A DNA stretch of 64,000 nucleotides from Sycobia sp. Sy_11 (taxonomy: Eukaryota; Arthropoda; Insecta; Hymenoptera; Epichrysomallidae), in the NCBI GenBank assembly GCA_018907035.1, contig JACCIC010000035.1, positions 1 to 64,000 on the forward strand, given 5' to 3'. A program made the translations under genes and the position numbers. How positions within the stretch are numbered: the first letter of the stretch is position 1; every line of letters starts with the position of its first letter. The notes under the pieces were generated by a model. That model searched no databases, was not told the DNA's origin, and saw only the letters and a list, made by a program, of their open reading frames with translations. Positions 34,190 to 44,418 of the stretch are shown here, piece by piece.

Positions 34190-34745
34190 CAAAGCGTGTT
34201 TTTGCTTGTACTCGGTAAACAAAAAAGTACTGAATCGATTACTCTAAAAATCGAAATATATATTCCATATTATCTTCGGCAGAACATAGGCTATGTTTTT
34301 TTATTGAAAATCATTTTACTTTCATCAATAAATTAAGAGTACAGTTAACTGTCTTAGCAGTCAGTTTCACCAGCGGCCAGGAGGTGGCGTCATGAATTAT
34401 GTCGAATATCAACTCAAAGAAGTCAGATATAATTATTAATACCAGGCTAGGTCATGGAAATGGCCATATGATTTTAGTTGGTATTATCCTCTTTGTTTTT
34501 CAGGTTAATCTGACACTATCTACCTTATAGATCTTTTGATCATTGTATTTTTTGATTTTTGTAAATTGTATTTTCTCTAGTCTGAGAAAATCTCTCTCTC
34601 CCTCACTCTCTCTCTCTCTCTCCGTCTTCTCTTATAAGATGATTGTATACAAAATCATACGAAACATAATTTTTGAAGACAAATTATGTTTTGTTTTTAC
34701 ACGTTATATTATCTTCGGAAATGACATAGGCTATGTTTTTTTACC
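34190..34745 (+). repeat. dispersed repeat family R, copy 1
   Basis: Shares long similarity with 46,590-46,980 (same strand) and with 36,906-37,495 (opposite strand). Shared marks include CAGTCAGTTTCACCAG, a TC-rich run and CTTCTCTTATAA. Within this copy a segment starting ATATTATCTTCGG is repeated at 34,268 and 34,706, a 438-bp period. Confidence 0.65.
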
Positions 34746-34782
34746 AAAAAATATTTTACCAAAAATCGCGAAACTATGTATG

Positions 34783-34784
<2 letters not shown>

Positions 34785-34835
<51 letters not shown>
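34785..34835. repeat. (TA)n microsatellite
   Basis: About 25 TA dinucleotides next to the left end of the Penelope-like inverted repeat. Confidence 0.95.
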
Positions 34836-34836
<1 letters not shown>

Positions 34837-34982
34837 TCTCGAATATCCCTTTTTGATACAGAATAAAGGATATATTATATATACATAGTTTTTGAACAAT
34901 TGAATTGTACTTCTGTCGACTGCCCATATACAAATTAATAAATATTTTTTTATTGGTCTTACAGTCCAATCAATTTCAACCA

Positions 34983-35006
34983 AAAATAAAATAAAATAAA
35001 AATAAA

Positions 35007-35037
<31 letters not shown>

Positions 35038-35125
35038 TAATAAAAAATAAAAATAAGAAATAAAAATAAAAATAATAAAAATAAAAATAAAAATTAAAAA
35101 TAAAAATTAAATTAAAAATTAAATT
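34983..35125. repeat. (AAAAT)n-like simple repeat, left arm
   Basis: A/T pentamers and hexamers, mirrored at 36,670-36,828 in the right arm with some length difference. Confidence 0.85.
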
Positions 35126-35266
35126 AAAATGATAATGACAGTCAGACTGTCCTTGTTTACATTCACCCCCGTAGACTAATCTGAAAATAAAATATTAGCT
35201 GAAAAAATTCTTTGTTAGTAAAGTGCAGTCTGACTGTCCCCAACACCCTTACCTAATTGAAGACTT

Positions 35267-35305
35267 GTCCAACGTTTCGAGCTCGCTACGGCTCCTCATC
35301 AGGGA
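35267..35305 (-). ncRNA. hammerhead-ribozyme motif, Penelope 1 left arm
   Basis: Read on the minus strand: GTCC, then core CTGATGAG, a stem II of GAGC and GCTC closing an 8-nt loop, then GAAAC and GTTGGAC. All invariant core bases (CUGANGA and GAAA) are present. GGAC after the core can pair with GTCC before it as stem I. Stem III is only the self-complementary ACGT, as in hammerheads that act as dimers. Such motifs are known in Penelope-like elements. Activity is not shown here. Confidence 0.75.
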
Positions 35306-35407
35306 CTAATCTAAACCTTATATTCTAATCTATATATACTCATCCCCACCACCAAATTTCGTAAATTAAATATAAATTCCCCCTCTACACAAATTGTCCA
35401 AAACCAA

Positions 35408-36085
35408 TCAATTTAATAAGGAATGATAAACACTGTCCAATCTACCAGACTCTAACATTAAATTCACATTATTTCGATTCTTGGAAATGTGAATACTTTC
35501 AAGACTCTCCCGTTTATACTTATTATTAATACCATATTCCAAAATATCCACATTCACAAAATCAAAAGAATGTAAAAACTTTAAACAATGCTCTTTTAAA
35601 CCAGAAGTAATATGTGAGCTACGTAAACTATATTTATGCTCATAAATTCTCTTTTTTAAATATCTACCTGTTTGTCCAATATAGTATTTATCACAATCCA
35701 TGCAATTAATCTTGTAAACAACTCCTGATTTTAAGCATAAATCATCCTTATCTTTGCAATTATTAAACAATCTACTTAAATTATTGCGATTTTTAAAGAA
35801 AATTTGAATGTTATATTTCCGAAAATTTCTTTTTATTCTTTCAGATAATCCTCGAACATATGGTAAGACAATAATTTTGCCTCCGTTAAAATCAATTCCT
35901 ACACTATGTCTATTTTCGGTATTATAAATTTCAAACAATCTCTCAGCAATCAATCTATTAATAAATTGAATTGGATAGCCATTATTAATAAAAGTCTCTC
36001 TTACTATCTGTAAATTATTTTGTCTAAAATCTTTATGTGACAATTTAATTGCTCTGTCAATGACACCTCTCAATGCTCCTCTCAA
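35408..36085 (-). pseudogene. Penelope GIY-YIG endonuclease, 5'-truncated
   Basis: The 225-codon frame lacks the upstream reverse transcriptase, so it is a truncated C-terminal piece although itself open. It includes a linker (LPYVRGLSERIKRNFRKY), the Cys pair INCMDC, and the GIY-YIG core KYYIGQTGR followed by KKRIYEHKYSL and an EHCLKF segment. Penelope-like elements carry this nuclease after the RT to nick target DNA. The C-terminal 105 residues reappear on the plus strand at 36,088-36,390. A Met upstream of the truncation point is fortuitous. Confidence 0.8.
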
Positions 36086-36087
36086 TA

Positions 36088-36390
36088 ATTAATTGCGTGG
36101 ATTGTGATAAATACTATATTGGACAAACAGGTAGATATTTAAAAAAGAGAATTTATGAGCATAAATATAGTTTACGTAGCTCACATATTACTTCTGGTTT
36201 AAAAGAGCATTGTTTAAAGTTTTTACATTCTTTTGATTTTGTGAATGTGGATATTTTGGAATATGGTATTAATAATAAGTATAAACGGGAGAGTCTTGAA
36301 AGTATTCACATTTCCAAGAATCGAAATAATGTGAATTTAATGTTAGAGTCTGGTAGATTGGACAGTGTTTATCATTCCTTATTAAATTGA
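36088..36390 (+). pseudogene. inverted duplicate of the GIY-YIG C-terminus
   Basis: About 100 codons, identical to the end of the minus-strand copy apart from one residue at the edge (INCVDC for INCMDC). It is the coding part of the right arm of the inverted repeat. It lacks the linker and RT and would not make a complete enzyme. Confidence 0.8.
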
Positions 36391-36491
36391 TTGGTTTTGG
36401 ACAATTTGTGTAGAGGGGGAATTTATATTTAATTTACGAAATTTGGTGGTGGGAATGAGTATATATAGATTAGAATATAAGGTTTAGATTA

Positions 36492-36531
36492 GTCCCTGAT
36501 GAGGAGCCGTAGCGAGCTCGAAACGTTGGAC
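36492..36531 (+). ncRNA. hammerhead-ribozyme motif, Penelope 1 right arm
   Basis: The same motif as at 35,267-35,305 on the opposite strand, base for base: CTGATGAG, GAGC/GCTC stem II, GAAAC, short ACGT stem III, GTCC/GGAC stem I. Confidence 0.75.
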
Positions 36532-36669
36532 AAGTCTTCAATTAGGTAAGGGTGTTGGGGACAGTCAGACTGCACTTTACTAACAAAGAATTTTTTCAGC
36601 TAATATTTTATTTTCAGATTAGTCTACGGGGGTGAATGTAAACAAGGACAAGTCTGACTGTCATTATCA

Positions 36670-36828
36670 TTTTAATTTAATTTTTAATTTAATTTTTATT
36701 TTTAATTTTAATTTTTATTTTATTATTTTTTATTTTTATTTCTTATTTTTTATTTTTTATTATTATTTTTATTTTTTATTTTTATTTTTATTTTATTTTT
36801 ATTTTTATTTTATTTTATTTTTGGTTGA
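36670..36828. repeat. (ATTTT)n-like simple repeat, right arm
   Basis: Complement of the left-arm repeat. It lies in the distal part of the right arm. Confidence 0.85.
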
Positions 36829-36905
36829 AATTGATTGGACTGTAAGACCAATAAAAAAAAAATATTTATTAATAGTTTTTGAACTATTATTAAAGTAACG
36901 CTTTC

Positions 36906-37495
36906 TATTTTGCCATCATCTTTTTTTTATTTTTTTGTCTTTAAAAATTAGTATTAGTATGATTTGGCATAATAACCACCTTACGTGGACAAGATAATAG
37001 AGAGAGACTGTGTGCATATATGGGGGAGGGCGGGAGAAAGAAATTTTCCTACATAAGAAAAAATAAAATATGCAAAAGATATTTAAGGTGATGAAAATAT
37101 CAGATTCACCTGAAAAAAACCAAAAGCTTTAAGTTACTTAAGAATGGATCCCAAAGTTGGATATGACCATTCAAACGAGCTGGACTGATTTTAATAGTTT
37201 ACGCTGATTACTTTAAGTTGAGCGTTAAATGCGCACGCGTGCAGTACTACTTTACTATTCGCACAGTAGGCGAAGTCATACTGAACTTGGTTTATTATCC
37301 CCAGTAAATTATGATACGGCGCTTGTAATGTATAAGCGCATTCTTTATTTATAATAGTAAGGTGAGTTTCAATAGAAAATATTGCCTATGTCCTTCCGTA
37401 GATAATATAGAATATATATATTTCGATTTTCAATTGATTCAGTAGTTTTTTTGTTTATCGTGTACGAACAAATATACGTTTTGTCTTTATAAATT
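36906..37495 (-). repeat. dispersed repeat family R, copy 2 (inverted)
   Basis: Reverse-complement similarity to 34,190-34,745. The segment at 37,386-37,495 mirrors 34,190-34,292 closely; the middle (GGTCATATCCAAC on the minus strand near 37,170) matches copy 3 at 46,698. With copy 1 it forms the outer arms of a palindrome around Penelope 1. Confidence 0.6.
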
Positions 37496-37805
37496 AGTAT
37501 GATATAATATGATATGATGATGATACTTTAATTGTACTTTTGTCGACTGCTTATATACAAATTAATAAATATTTTTTCAATGGCTTTACAGTCCAATCAA
37601 ATCAATCGAAAACCATACGTAACAATATCAATGCACAAAAATGATAAAAATAAAAATTAAAAGTAAAAATTATAATGACGGCCAGACTGTCCTCGTATAC
37701 AGTCACCCCCCTAGACCAATCTGAAAATAAAATATTAGCTGAAAAAATTTTGTTTGTAAAGTGCAATCTGACTGTCCCGAATACCTTTACCTAATTGAAG
37801 ATCTA

Positions 37806-37845
37806 GTCCAACATTTCGAGCTCGCTACAGCTTCTCATCAGGGAC
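37806..37845 (-). ncRNA. hammerhead-ribozyme motif, Penelope 2
   Basis: On the minus strand: GTCC, CTGATGAG, a shorter stem II (AGC/GCT), GAAAT, GTTGGAC. The core is kept. The base after GAAA is T where element 1 has C, which changes the tiny stem III and may lower activity. Confidence 0.65.
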
Positions 37846-38035
37846 TAAACTAAACCTTATATTCTAATCTATATATACCCTATCCCGACTACCAAATTTA
37901 GTAAATTAAATCTAAATTCCCCCTCTACACAAATTGTTCAAAACCAATCAATTTAATAAGGAATGATAAATATTATCCAATTTACTAGATTCTAACATTA
38001 AACTCACATTATTCCGATTCCTGGAAATGTGAATA

Positions 38036-38985
38036 CGAGGGTGGATTGATAAGTTTCCGGCCTGACCAAGAGATGGCGCTATTAGGCCTGCCTTGAGATG
38101 GTGTTCTATAGTACTATCCTTAGATAGCTTGTAGCTATAGTTTCAGTCGGATCTCAATGTTAGTACAAGTTTGAGAGCACGCTGAACAAGATGCCTCTGT
38201 GTTTTTCATAAAAATGAAAAAGCGGAAAAATCGTGCTGTCATCAAATACTTTTATTTGAAGGGGTTAACGCCGAAGGAAATTAAAGAAGAGATAGACTCA
38301 ACACTGGGGACATCCTCCCCATCATATTCAACCATTAAGCAGTGGGTTTCCGAGTTTAAAAAGGGTTGTGTGAGCACCTCTGATGAGCCTCGCTCAGGAC
38401 GCCCCATGGAGTTCACAACTCCAGATATGATCGAAAAAATCCATCAAACAGTGCTGAAAGACCGCAGATTAAAAGTGCGTGAGATAGCTGATACCTGTGA
38501 GATATCATATGAATGTGTACAAAATATTTTGCACCAACATTTGTATATGAAAAAGCTCTGTGCAAGATGGGTGCCGTGTTTGCTAACAGTCGACCAAAAA
38601 TTGATTCAAAAGAACATTTCTACCGCCAATTTGGCTTTGTATAAGCGTAATCCAAGCGAATTTTTCCGTCGATTCGTCTGAAGTTTGAATTGATGCCGCA
38701 CCCTCCCTACTCTCCAGTCCGAGCCCAGAGTGACTATTATCTGTTTCCTCACGTCAAAAAATAGCTTGGCGGTAAGAGATTTGCGGGCAATGAAGAAGTA
38801 ATCGAAGCTGTAAATAGGTATTTTGAGGAGCTTGACGAATCAATCTATAGAGATGGCATTGCTAGACTAGAACACCTCTATGAGAAATGTATCAGCTTTG
38901 GAGGAGATTATGTTGAGAAATAAAAAAACATTCTTAAAAACGTTGTTTTTCTTGGTCAGGCCGGAAACTTATCAATCCACCCTCG
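38036..38985 (+). mobile_element. mariner 1, internally deleted (950 bp)
   Basis: Perfect terminal inverted repeats of about 35 bp start CGAGGGTGGATTGATAAG and are flanked by TA on both sides (38,034-38,035 and 38,986-38,987). It sits inside Penelope element 2. The internal deletion removes the centre of the transposase, leaving a MITE-like derivative. Confidence 0.92.
38199..38923 (+). pseudogene. mariner 1 transposase, catalytic centre deleted
   Basis: The N-terminal DNA-binding half is open: a paired-like helix-turn-helix from KYFYLKGLTPKEIKEEI to about KLCARWVPCLLTVDQK. After PSEFFRRF (about 38,677) the frame is lost and sequence resumes in another frame at FELMPHPPYSP with SDYYLF, which is the third catalytic Asp region, and ends VEK-stop at 38,923. 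The first two catalytic Asp residues (TGDE and HDNA motifs) are gone with the deletion. A further stop follows HVKK near 38,762. Confidence 0.88.
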
Positions 38986-40107
38986 TACTTTGTTCTAAAA
39001 TATCTACATTCACAAAATCAAAAGAATGTAAAAACTTTAAACAATGCTCTTTTAAACCATAAGTAATATGCGAGTTACGTAAACTATATTTATGTTCGTA
39101 AATTCTCTTCTTTAAATATCTACCTGTTTGTCCAATATAGTATTTATTACAATCCATACAATTAATTTTGTAAACAACTCTAGATTTTAAAAATAAATCA
39201 TCCCTATCTATGCAATTATTAAACAATTTACTTAAATTATTGCTATTTTTAGAGAAAATTCGAATGTTATATTTCCGAAAATTTCTTTTAATTTTTTCAG
39301 ATAATCCTCTAACATAAGGTAATGACAATGATTTTGCCTCTGTTAACATCAACTCGTGCATTATGTCTATTTTCGGTATTATAAATGTCAAACAATCTCT
39401 CAGCAATTAATTTATTAATAAATTCAAGTGTATATCCATCATTAATGAAAGTTTCTCTTACTATCTGTAAATTATTTTGTTTAAAATCTTTATGTGACAA
39501 TTTTATTGCTCTGTCAATGACACCTTTCAATGCTCCAATTTTGTTTCCGAATTGGTGTTGTGAATTAAAATCTAAAAACCTACCTGATCAAGAAGGCTTT
39601 CTGTCCCAATTAAGTTTCACTTTATTATTACTACATCTAATGACATTAATGTCTAGAAAACTCAACTGATTATTAACTTCAATCTCCCTTGTAAATTTAA
39701 TTTTGTCATGTACAGAATTAAAAACATCCACCGATTCGTTCACAAAAGCTTCTAGAATAATTGTAAAGATATCATCAACATATCTCTTAAATATCATTGG
39801 TTTAAAAAGCAATTTTGACAAAGCTATACTTTCTAATTTTTCTATAACTAAATTAGCTATAACCGGTGATAAAGATGGCCCCATTGGACATCCGTATTTT
39901 GGTTCATAAAATTTATTATCAATAATAAATGTACATTTATTACTACATGTAAAATTTATTATCAATTATAAATGTACCTTTAGAATTGTTAAATGATATT
40001 ATAGAAAAATGACATGAAATTAATTTACATACAAAATTAACAATGAATGAATTTATTAAAATAATTAATTTAGTTTTAAGAACACAATTTTTTCGTTTGA
40101 TAATATT

Positions 40108-40230
40108 TGTGTATTATAATTTTTACTTTTAATTTTAATTTTTATTATTTTTGTGTATTGATATATTAATGTTAATGTAGATATGTACTGATATTGTTAC
40201 GTATTGTTTTCGATTGATTTATTGAATGAC
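40108..40230 (+). repeat. inverted terminal fragment of Penelope 2
   Basis: Resembles the reverse complement of about 37,585-37,680: both share ATAATTTTTACTTTTAATTT and GATATTGTTACGTAT. It gives element 2 a partial inverted repeat at its 5' side. Confidence 0.6.
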
Positions 40231-42229
40231 TATTTATTGAAAATATCTATTAATATTTATTAATATGACGTTGATAATATGGTATGCTATGACGTGATTT
40301 GTTTATTTAGCTTGTTTAGCTTGTTTATCATGTAGTAATATTTTATTCGCATGTGATCTCAAATTTCTTTTAGAAGTAAATAAATTTTTGTTAGTGTTTT
40401 ATTGTTTAATTAATTTATACAAGAAGAATGACACACCACCAAAGAATTAAATATTATCACTATTTCAACAATGTTTTGAATGTATAAGCAAATCAATACT
40501 ATATTATTTATTATAGTACATATAAAATTTGTACCTCATATGTTATTTTATTTTATTTTCAAAGTTAATTTCAAGAATTTAATTTTTAATTGTTGTTTTA
40601 TATTTATTACAAGAAGAATTTTGCATCACCAAAAATTATGAATACTATCACTTGTTGATTAGTACTTTTAATGAGAAAATCAATGATCAACTTTTTCTTC
40701 CCAAGCATGATTTACTTTATACTATTTAATAATCATTTTTTAAAATTTAATATAAAGTAACAAGTTTAGTACAAAGTAATAAGACTCCATGTGGATTACC
40801 ACAAAAAGAAAGGAAAGTTCATCTTTTACAGAATGAAAAATTTATTAACATTATGAAACTGACATTGGAGGACGTTTTTTGTCTGGAACACAGAGGATCC
40901 ACACAATAGTGCGCAATCTAGAACTCAAAGTGGAGGCGTAGTCACGACGTACCTGCGAAGATGCGTGTCACGAGAAGGCAGGAAAACCAAAGAACTATGG
41001 ACAGGCGAAAAAAATGGTTTCGAATTGTTTCGTGGATACAAAGAAAGGGAAACTTCACCCTCTCTTGCAATTGCACGCAGCAGACTCGCTAGAAGGCCGA
41101 CTCCGAATTGACTTGGTCGTCACATCAACATTCGAATTGGGTACGTTGTGTCAGCCCCCCCCTCTTTCTCTGCCTCATTTATTTCTCCGGCTCCTTGTCT
41201 CCGCTGGCCTAGAACAATATATTATGTGTATGTATATTTATCAGTTAGGTGTTAAAAATGCATAAATATTTCTTAGATTTTATTAAATGAAACATATGCA
41301 TTAGTATATTAAATTTAAATAAATAAATAGAAAAAACTAAAATAGTTATATAGAAATCACAGAAATATTGTCAAATTTTGAAAAAATTATTTACATAAAG
41401 CAATTAAATAGGTTTCTTAAAGATGAAAAATTTGATTATACCTAACTAGTTGTTAAAAACTAATAAATATTTCTTCTAGTTGAATAAATAAAACGCATGA
41501 CTTCGAATATTAAATATTGGTTTGAAATTTTAAATTTCAATTAATAAATATATTTATTTATTTTAAGAATATCTTTAGTAGAAAATAAATACTACTTTAC
41601 GGACATAGAAAAGGCAACTAACAAACCAAAGTGCGTAAAATTCAATGAAGAACTGCAATCGCTTTTCTTATTGACTTTAAATTGAAATTATTTATCTCAA
41701 TTTTTCGTACAACAACATACAATTAATTTTCTACCTTTGTGGAACAAGGAATTATAAGGGTCTCTGTGAAAGCAGAACATAATTACTAAGAGAGGCGGAT
41801 GTAAAAGTGAAATATAAATCTTTCACAAGTTGTATTCATTAAAAGTTACTTCACAAAATTTATATTGTATGAATTTCAAAGAATATTGCAAATAATAATT
41901 TTAAATCACATCAAAATATAATTTTTCTCACTCTCCAACAAATAACGCATTATTATTCATTAATTTTAGACAGTAAAATGAATCATTATTTTAAATTATG
42001 GATTAATATTCTGCGCCATGCAGATGCCCTATAGTTTGAGCAGACACATATTACCTCGCTTCAAGTGAGATAAAGAATTGCCGCGACAAGAGTAAATGTA
42101 TTACATTCAATTGACATGAAAGTAGTGTATTGCAATTAAGTAAGAATAATAGATTATTAATAATAGATAAAAATTTGTCAATGCATGGCATGTTAAATTT
42201 AAAAATTGTCAGATCAATAATATTAATAA
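40231..42229. other. AT-rich stretch, no recognised gene
   Basis: Mostly AT-rich. A GC-richer island at 40,850-41,230 includes an 83-codon frame (41,014-41,265) with no recognisable domain, which I do not call as a gene. Confidence 0.5.
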
Positions 42230-42438
42230 CCAATTTTTTCGGTCTTACAGTGTTTATATAATAATATATTATGATAATATAATCATATTCATACTGTCCT
42301 TGTTTATATAGTTTATTATTATTATACAATTTTTAATTTTTATTCTAATTTAGTTTTATTTTTAATGGTAATTTCTACTTCAAATACTTCGAGGGTGATT
42401 ATAAACCAGGACAGTCTGACTGCCATTACATATCATAG
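42230..42438 (+). mobile_element. Penelope 3'-terminal relic left of mariner 2
   Basis: The segment ending CAGGACAGTCTGACTGCCATTA resembles the Penelope 1 right-arm sequence near 36,640 (ACAAGTCTGACTGTCATTA). Past mariner 2, 45,410-45,440 has GACTATAAGACCGATAAAAAA, like the arm end near 36,838. So mariner 2 landed inside an old Penelope end. Confidence 0.5.
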
Positions 42439-42501
42439 TAGCACGTCGTTCAATAAGTCCCAAAACTAACAACGGAAACAAATCTTTTTTCAAAATGATT
42501 T

Positions 42502-42636
42502 TTATTCATCAATGTAATCTCCTTTTAGAGTAATACAATCGCTCCAACGCCTTTCTAACTTTTGTATACCATGTTTATAAAAGAATTTATATTTTGCTTG
42601 AAAATAGGCTTCAGTTTCGGCAATAATCTCCTTGTT
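42502..42636 (-). pseudogene. mariner 2 transposase C-terminus
   Basis: About 45 codons, NKEIIAETEAYFQAKYKFFY through LERRWSDC to GDYIDE-stop, the usual mariner C-terminal end. It is the continuation of the piece ending at 44,419, separated by the nested insertion. Confidence 0.85.
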
Positions 42637-42650
42637 AAAAAAAATGTAAT

Positions 42651-42654
<4 letters not shown>

Positions 42655-42700
<46 letters not shown>
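42655..42700. repeat. (TA)n microsatellite
   Basis: About 22 TA units inside the mariner 2 insertion. Confidence 0.95.
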
Positions 42701-42703
<3 letters not shown>

Positions 42704-42998
42704 TTAATAAATGTATTGTATGTATTAAAATGTTTCAAAAATTAAATTATATTAGTTATTATATTATATGTTATTTAAACTTCGTAGAATTATAATGCTT
42801 ACATTCATTTAAAAAAAATAAATAAATGAATGATAGATCATATCCATATTCATTGAAGGCAAGATTTAAATATCTTGATGAATGTTTTTAAATGTGTAAG
42901 TGAGGCTTCTTTTGTTTTTGTAATAAGTATTGGTTATTTAAATGCAAAGAAAATTCAATAAGTTATATATGTATTGGTCTTTTAAAGATTAATTAACT

Positions 42999-43047
<49 letters not shown>

Positions 43048-43050
<3 letters not shown>

Positions 43051-43678
43051 GACGGGGAACGCAAGCAGCGCGTACGCTTGCCTTCCCACGTCCCTATGCT
43101 CTCTCTCCTGTTGTAGCCCTGGAAATATGTAGATATAGTTGTAAATATAAATGTATATATATGTGTAAATATAAAGCTTATATATGTTCCAGGCCGACGC
43201 ACGACTACACCAGCGGAGAGGTAAGTGAGAGAGAGAGAGTGAGCGGGGAGTGGGGAGAGACGGCCGCGCGCACGAATTGGAGATTGAGAAGACAGCCTTA
43301 GAGAGAAGTGCGTGCTATTTGTTTTTGCCTTGCTTTCTTCGGGCTTGATTAGCTTGTGTTGTGGCTTTTCGGGAATACGCCTCGTGCTCTAGGTGTTCTC
43401 CATGTGCTCTCAACACGTACGTCGTCCTCGCGGTGGGTACGCTGCAGAACGCGCGTGTTGTTGTCGCTGCCGTGCGTGTTACCGTCGTACACCGCTGCCG
43501 AAGTCGAGCGGACGAGCCTGCCGCCCGACTCCCGTCTGCGCGGAGTAGCCGCCCCATCTCGGGACTTCGACAAGCGGAGACGCCGCCTCTCCCGGCGAAC
43601 CAAGGCGTGATTGAACGAGGAAGTGCTGCCAGCGGGTTCCACGGACGCGTCTACATCTTACTGTAAGTGGCAGCCCGT

Positions 43679-43727
<49 letters not shown>

Positions 43728-44004
43728 CTAACTCCTCGCGCACCGTCGCCTCGGCGACCCTCAGCCTGCGCGCCTCGCGCCTTCCCGCATATGTGTTGTA
43801 AATCCACTCGATATTAAATCCACGTCGATTTTAATTCTTTCGCTTCCTTATTTCGTTAGCCCTCAATCCCGCATGCAATTCTTCGCCCCTCGCGAACCGC
43901 CCCTCTCCCTCGCGGAACTGATTCGGGGCTTAGCCCAGCCGGGCACACCTTTTGCAACGGTAGTGCCCGGGGTCCTCGTGCTCAAAGCGGACACTCGCAC
44001 CGTT

Positions 44005-44007
<3 letters not shown>
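43048..44007 (+). repeat. solo LTR related to Gypsy-B
   Basis: Begins TGTGACGGGGAACGCAAGCA and ends ACCGTTACA, collinear with the Gypsy-B LTR over about 960 bp but clearly diverged. No internal region remains. Both sides are (TA)n (43,005-43,047 and 44,008-44,050). It contains a long TC run at 43,681-43,727. Solo LTRs arise by recombination between the two LTRs of one insertion. Confidence 0.9.

Positions 44008-44050
<43 letters not shown>
44008..44050. repeat. (TA)n microsatellite
   Basis: Continues the TA run found left of the solo LTR, so the LTR lies within one TA microsatellite. Confidence 0.95.
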
Positions 44051-44052
<2 letters not shown>

Positions 44053-44418
44053 ATGCAGATAGTTAATGATATATTTGTTTAGTTTCTATGGCGAACAGTA
44101 AATAAAAATAAAAACAAATTCTATTATATGATAAAATATAGTTTTTCATATAGATGAAATTGTCCACAAAGTATGGAATGTTCCGGGCCGTAAGGCTGCG
44201 AGGTGAACTTCTCCAAAATTCGTGTTACGCTATGCATTTATTTGGATGTGTCGCGCCACCGTGGAGTGGGGGAGATTATATAACATGCAATCACATCGAC
44301 CTTTGAGCGCTCTCTTTCCACTAAACTTTATAGGGTACGTTTGTTATAATAAAGTAAATTTTAAAAAATTTAAACATTGCATTTATTTAAAAATTCCATG
44401 TCGATTATACTCCTTATT

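Larger units (their letters stand above)
34903..36872. mobile_element. Penelope-like element 1, inverted-repeat form
   Basis: A minus-oriented 3' part of a Penelope-like element (left arm 34,934-35,710, loop 35,711-36,087) is joined to a plus-oriented copy of the same 3' part (right arm 36,088-36,872). The arms differ at only a handful of positions by eye. Each arm holds the GIY-YIG endonuclease tail, a hammerhead-ribozyme motif and an A/T simple repeat. The reverse transcriptase domain is absent. Inverted partial copies at element ends are a known habit of Penelope elements. Confidence 0.8.
37948..39965 (-). pseudogene. Penelope RT and GIY-YIG endonuclease, broken
   Basis: From the right: an RT segment (39,965-39,588) with YGCPMGPSLSPVIANLVIE and the active site YVDDIF; a linker piece (39,530-39,309); and the endonuclease (39,406 down to about 38,990) with INCMDC and KYYIGQTGR. 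The last 30 codons continue at 38,034-37,948, beyond mariner 1. Frame changes lie near 39,590 and 39,320, and a short tandem duplication sits near 39,910-39,975. A small deletion relative to element 1 lies next to the mariner site. The N-terminal RT region is missing or unreadable. Confidence 0.75.
37530..40230 (-). mobile_element. Penelope-like element 2, split by a mariner
   Basis: Minus-strand element with 3' end at 37,530 (homologous to 34,903). It carries a hammerhead motif, the GIY-YIG tail interrupted by mariner 1 at 38,036-38,985, then linker and reverse transcriptase up to about 39,965. At 40,108-40,230 a piece of its own 3' terminal region appears in inverted orientation. It is longer than element 1 but has frameshifts. 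Confidence 0.75.
42637..44409. mobile_element. unidentified insertion in mariner 2
   Basis: CTCCTTGTT at 42,628-42,636 and CTCCTTATT at 44,410-44,418 flank it and cover the same transposase codons, so they look like a 9-bp target duplication with one change. Inside are two (TA)n runs, the solo LTR and about 350 bp on each side of unknown origin. No coding sequence or terminal repeat is recognised. Confidence 0.6.

Noticed and set aside
36632..36898. Phe/Tyr-rich ORF
   Set aside because: Translation of the ATTTT simple repeat in the Penelope right arm.
41014..41265. 83-codon ORF in a GC-richer island
   Set aside because: No recognisable domain or regulatory context; short enough to be chance.
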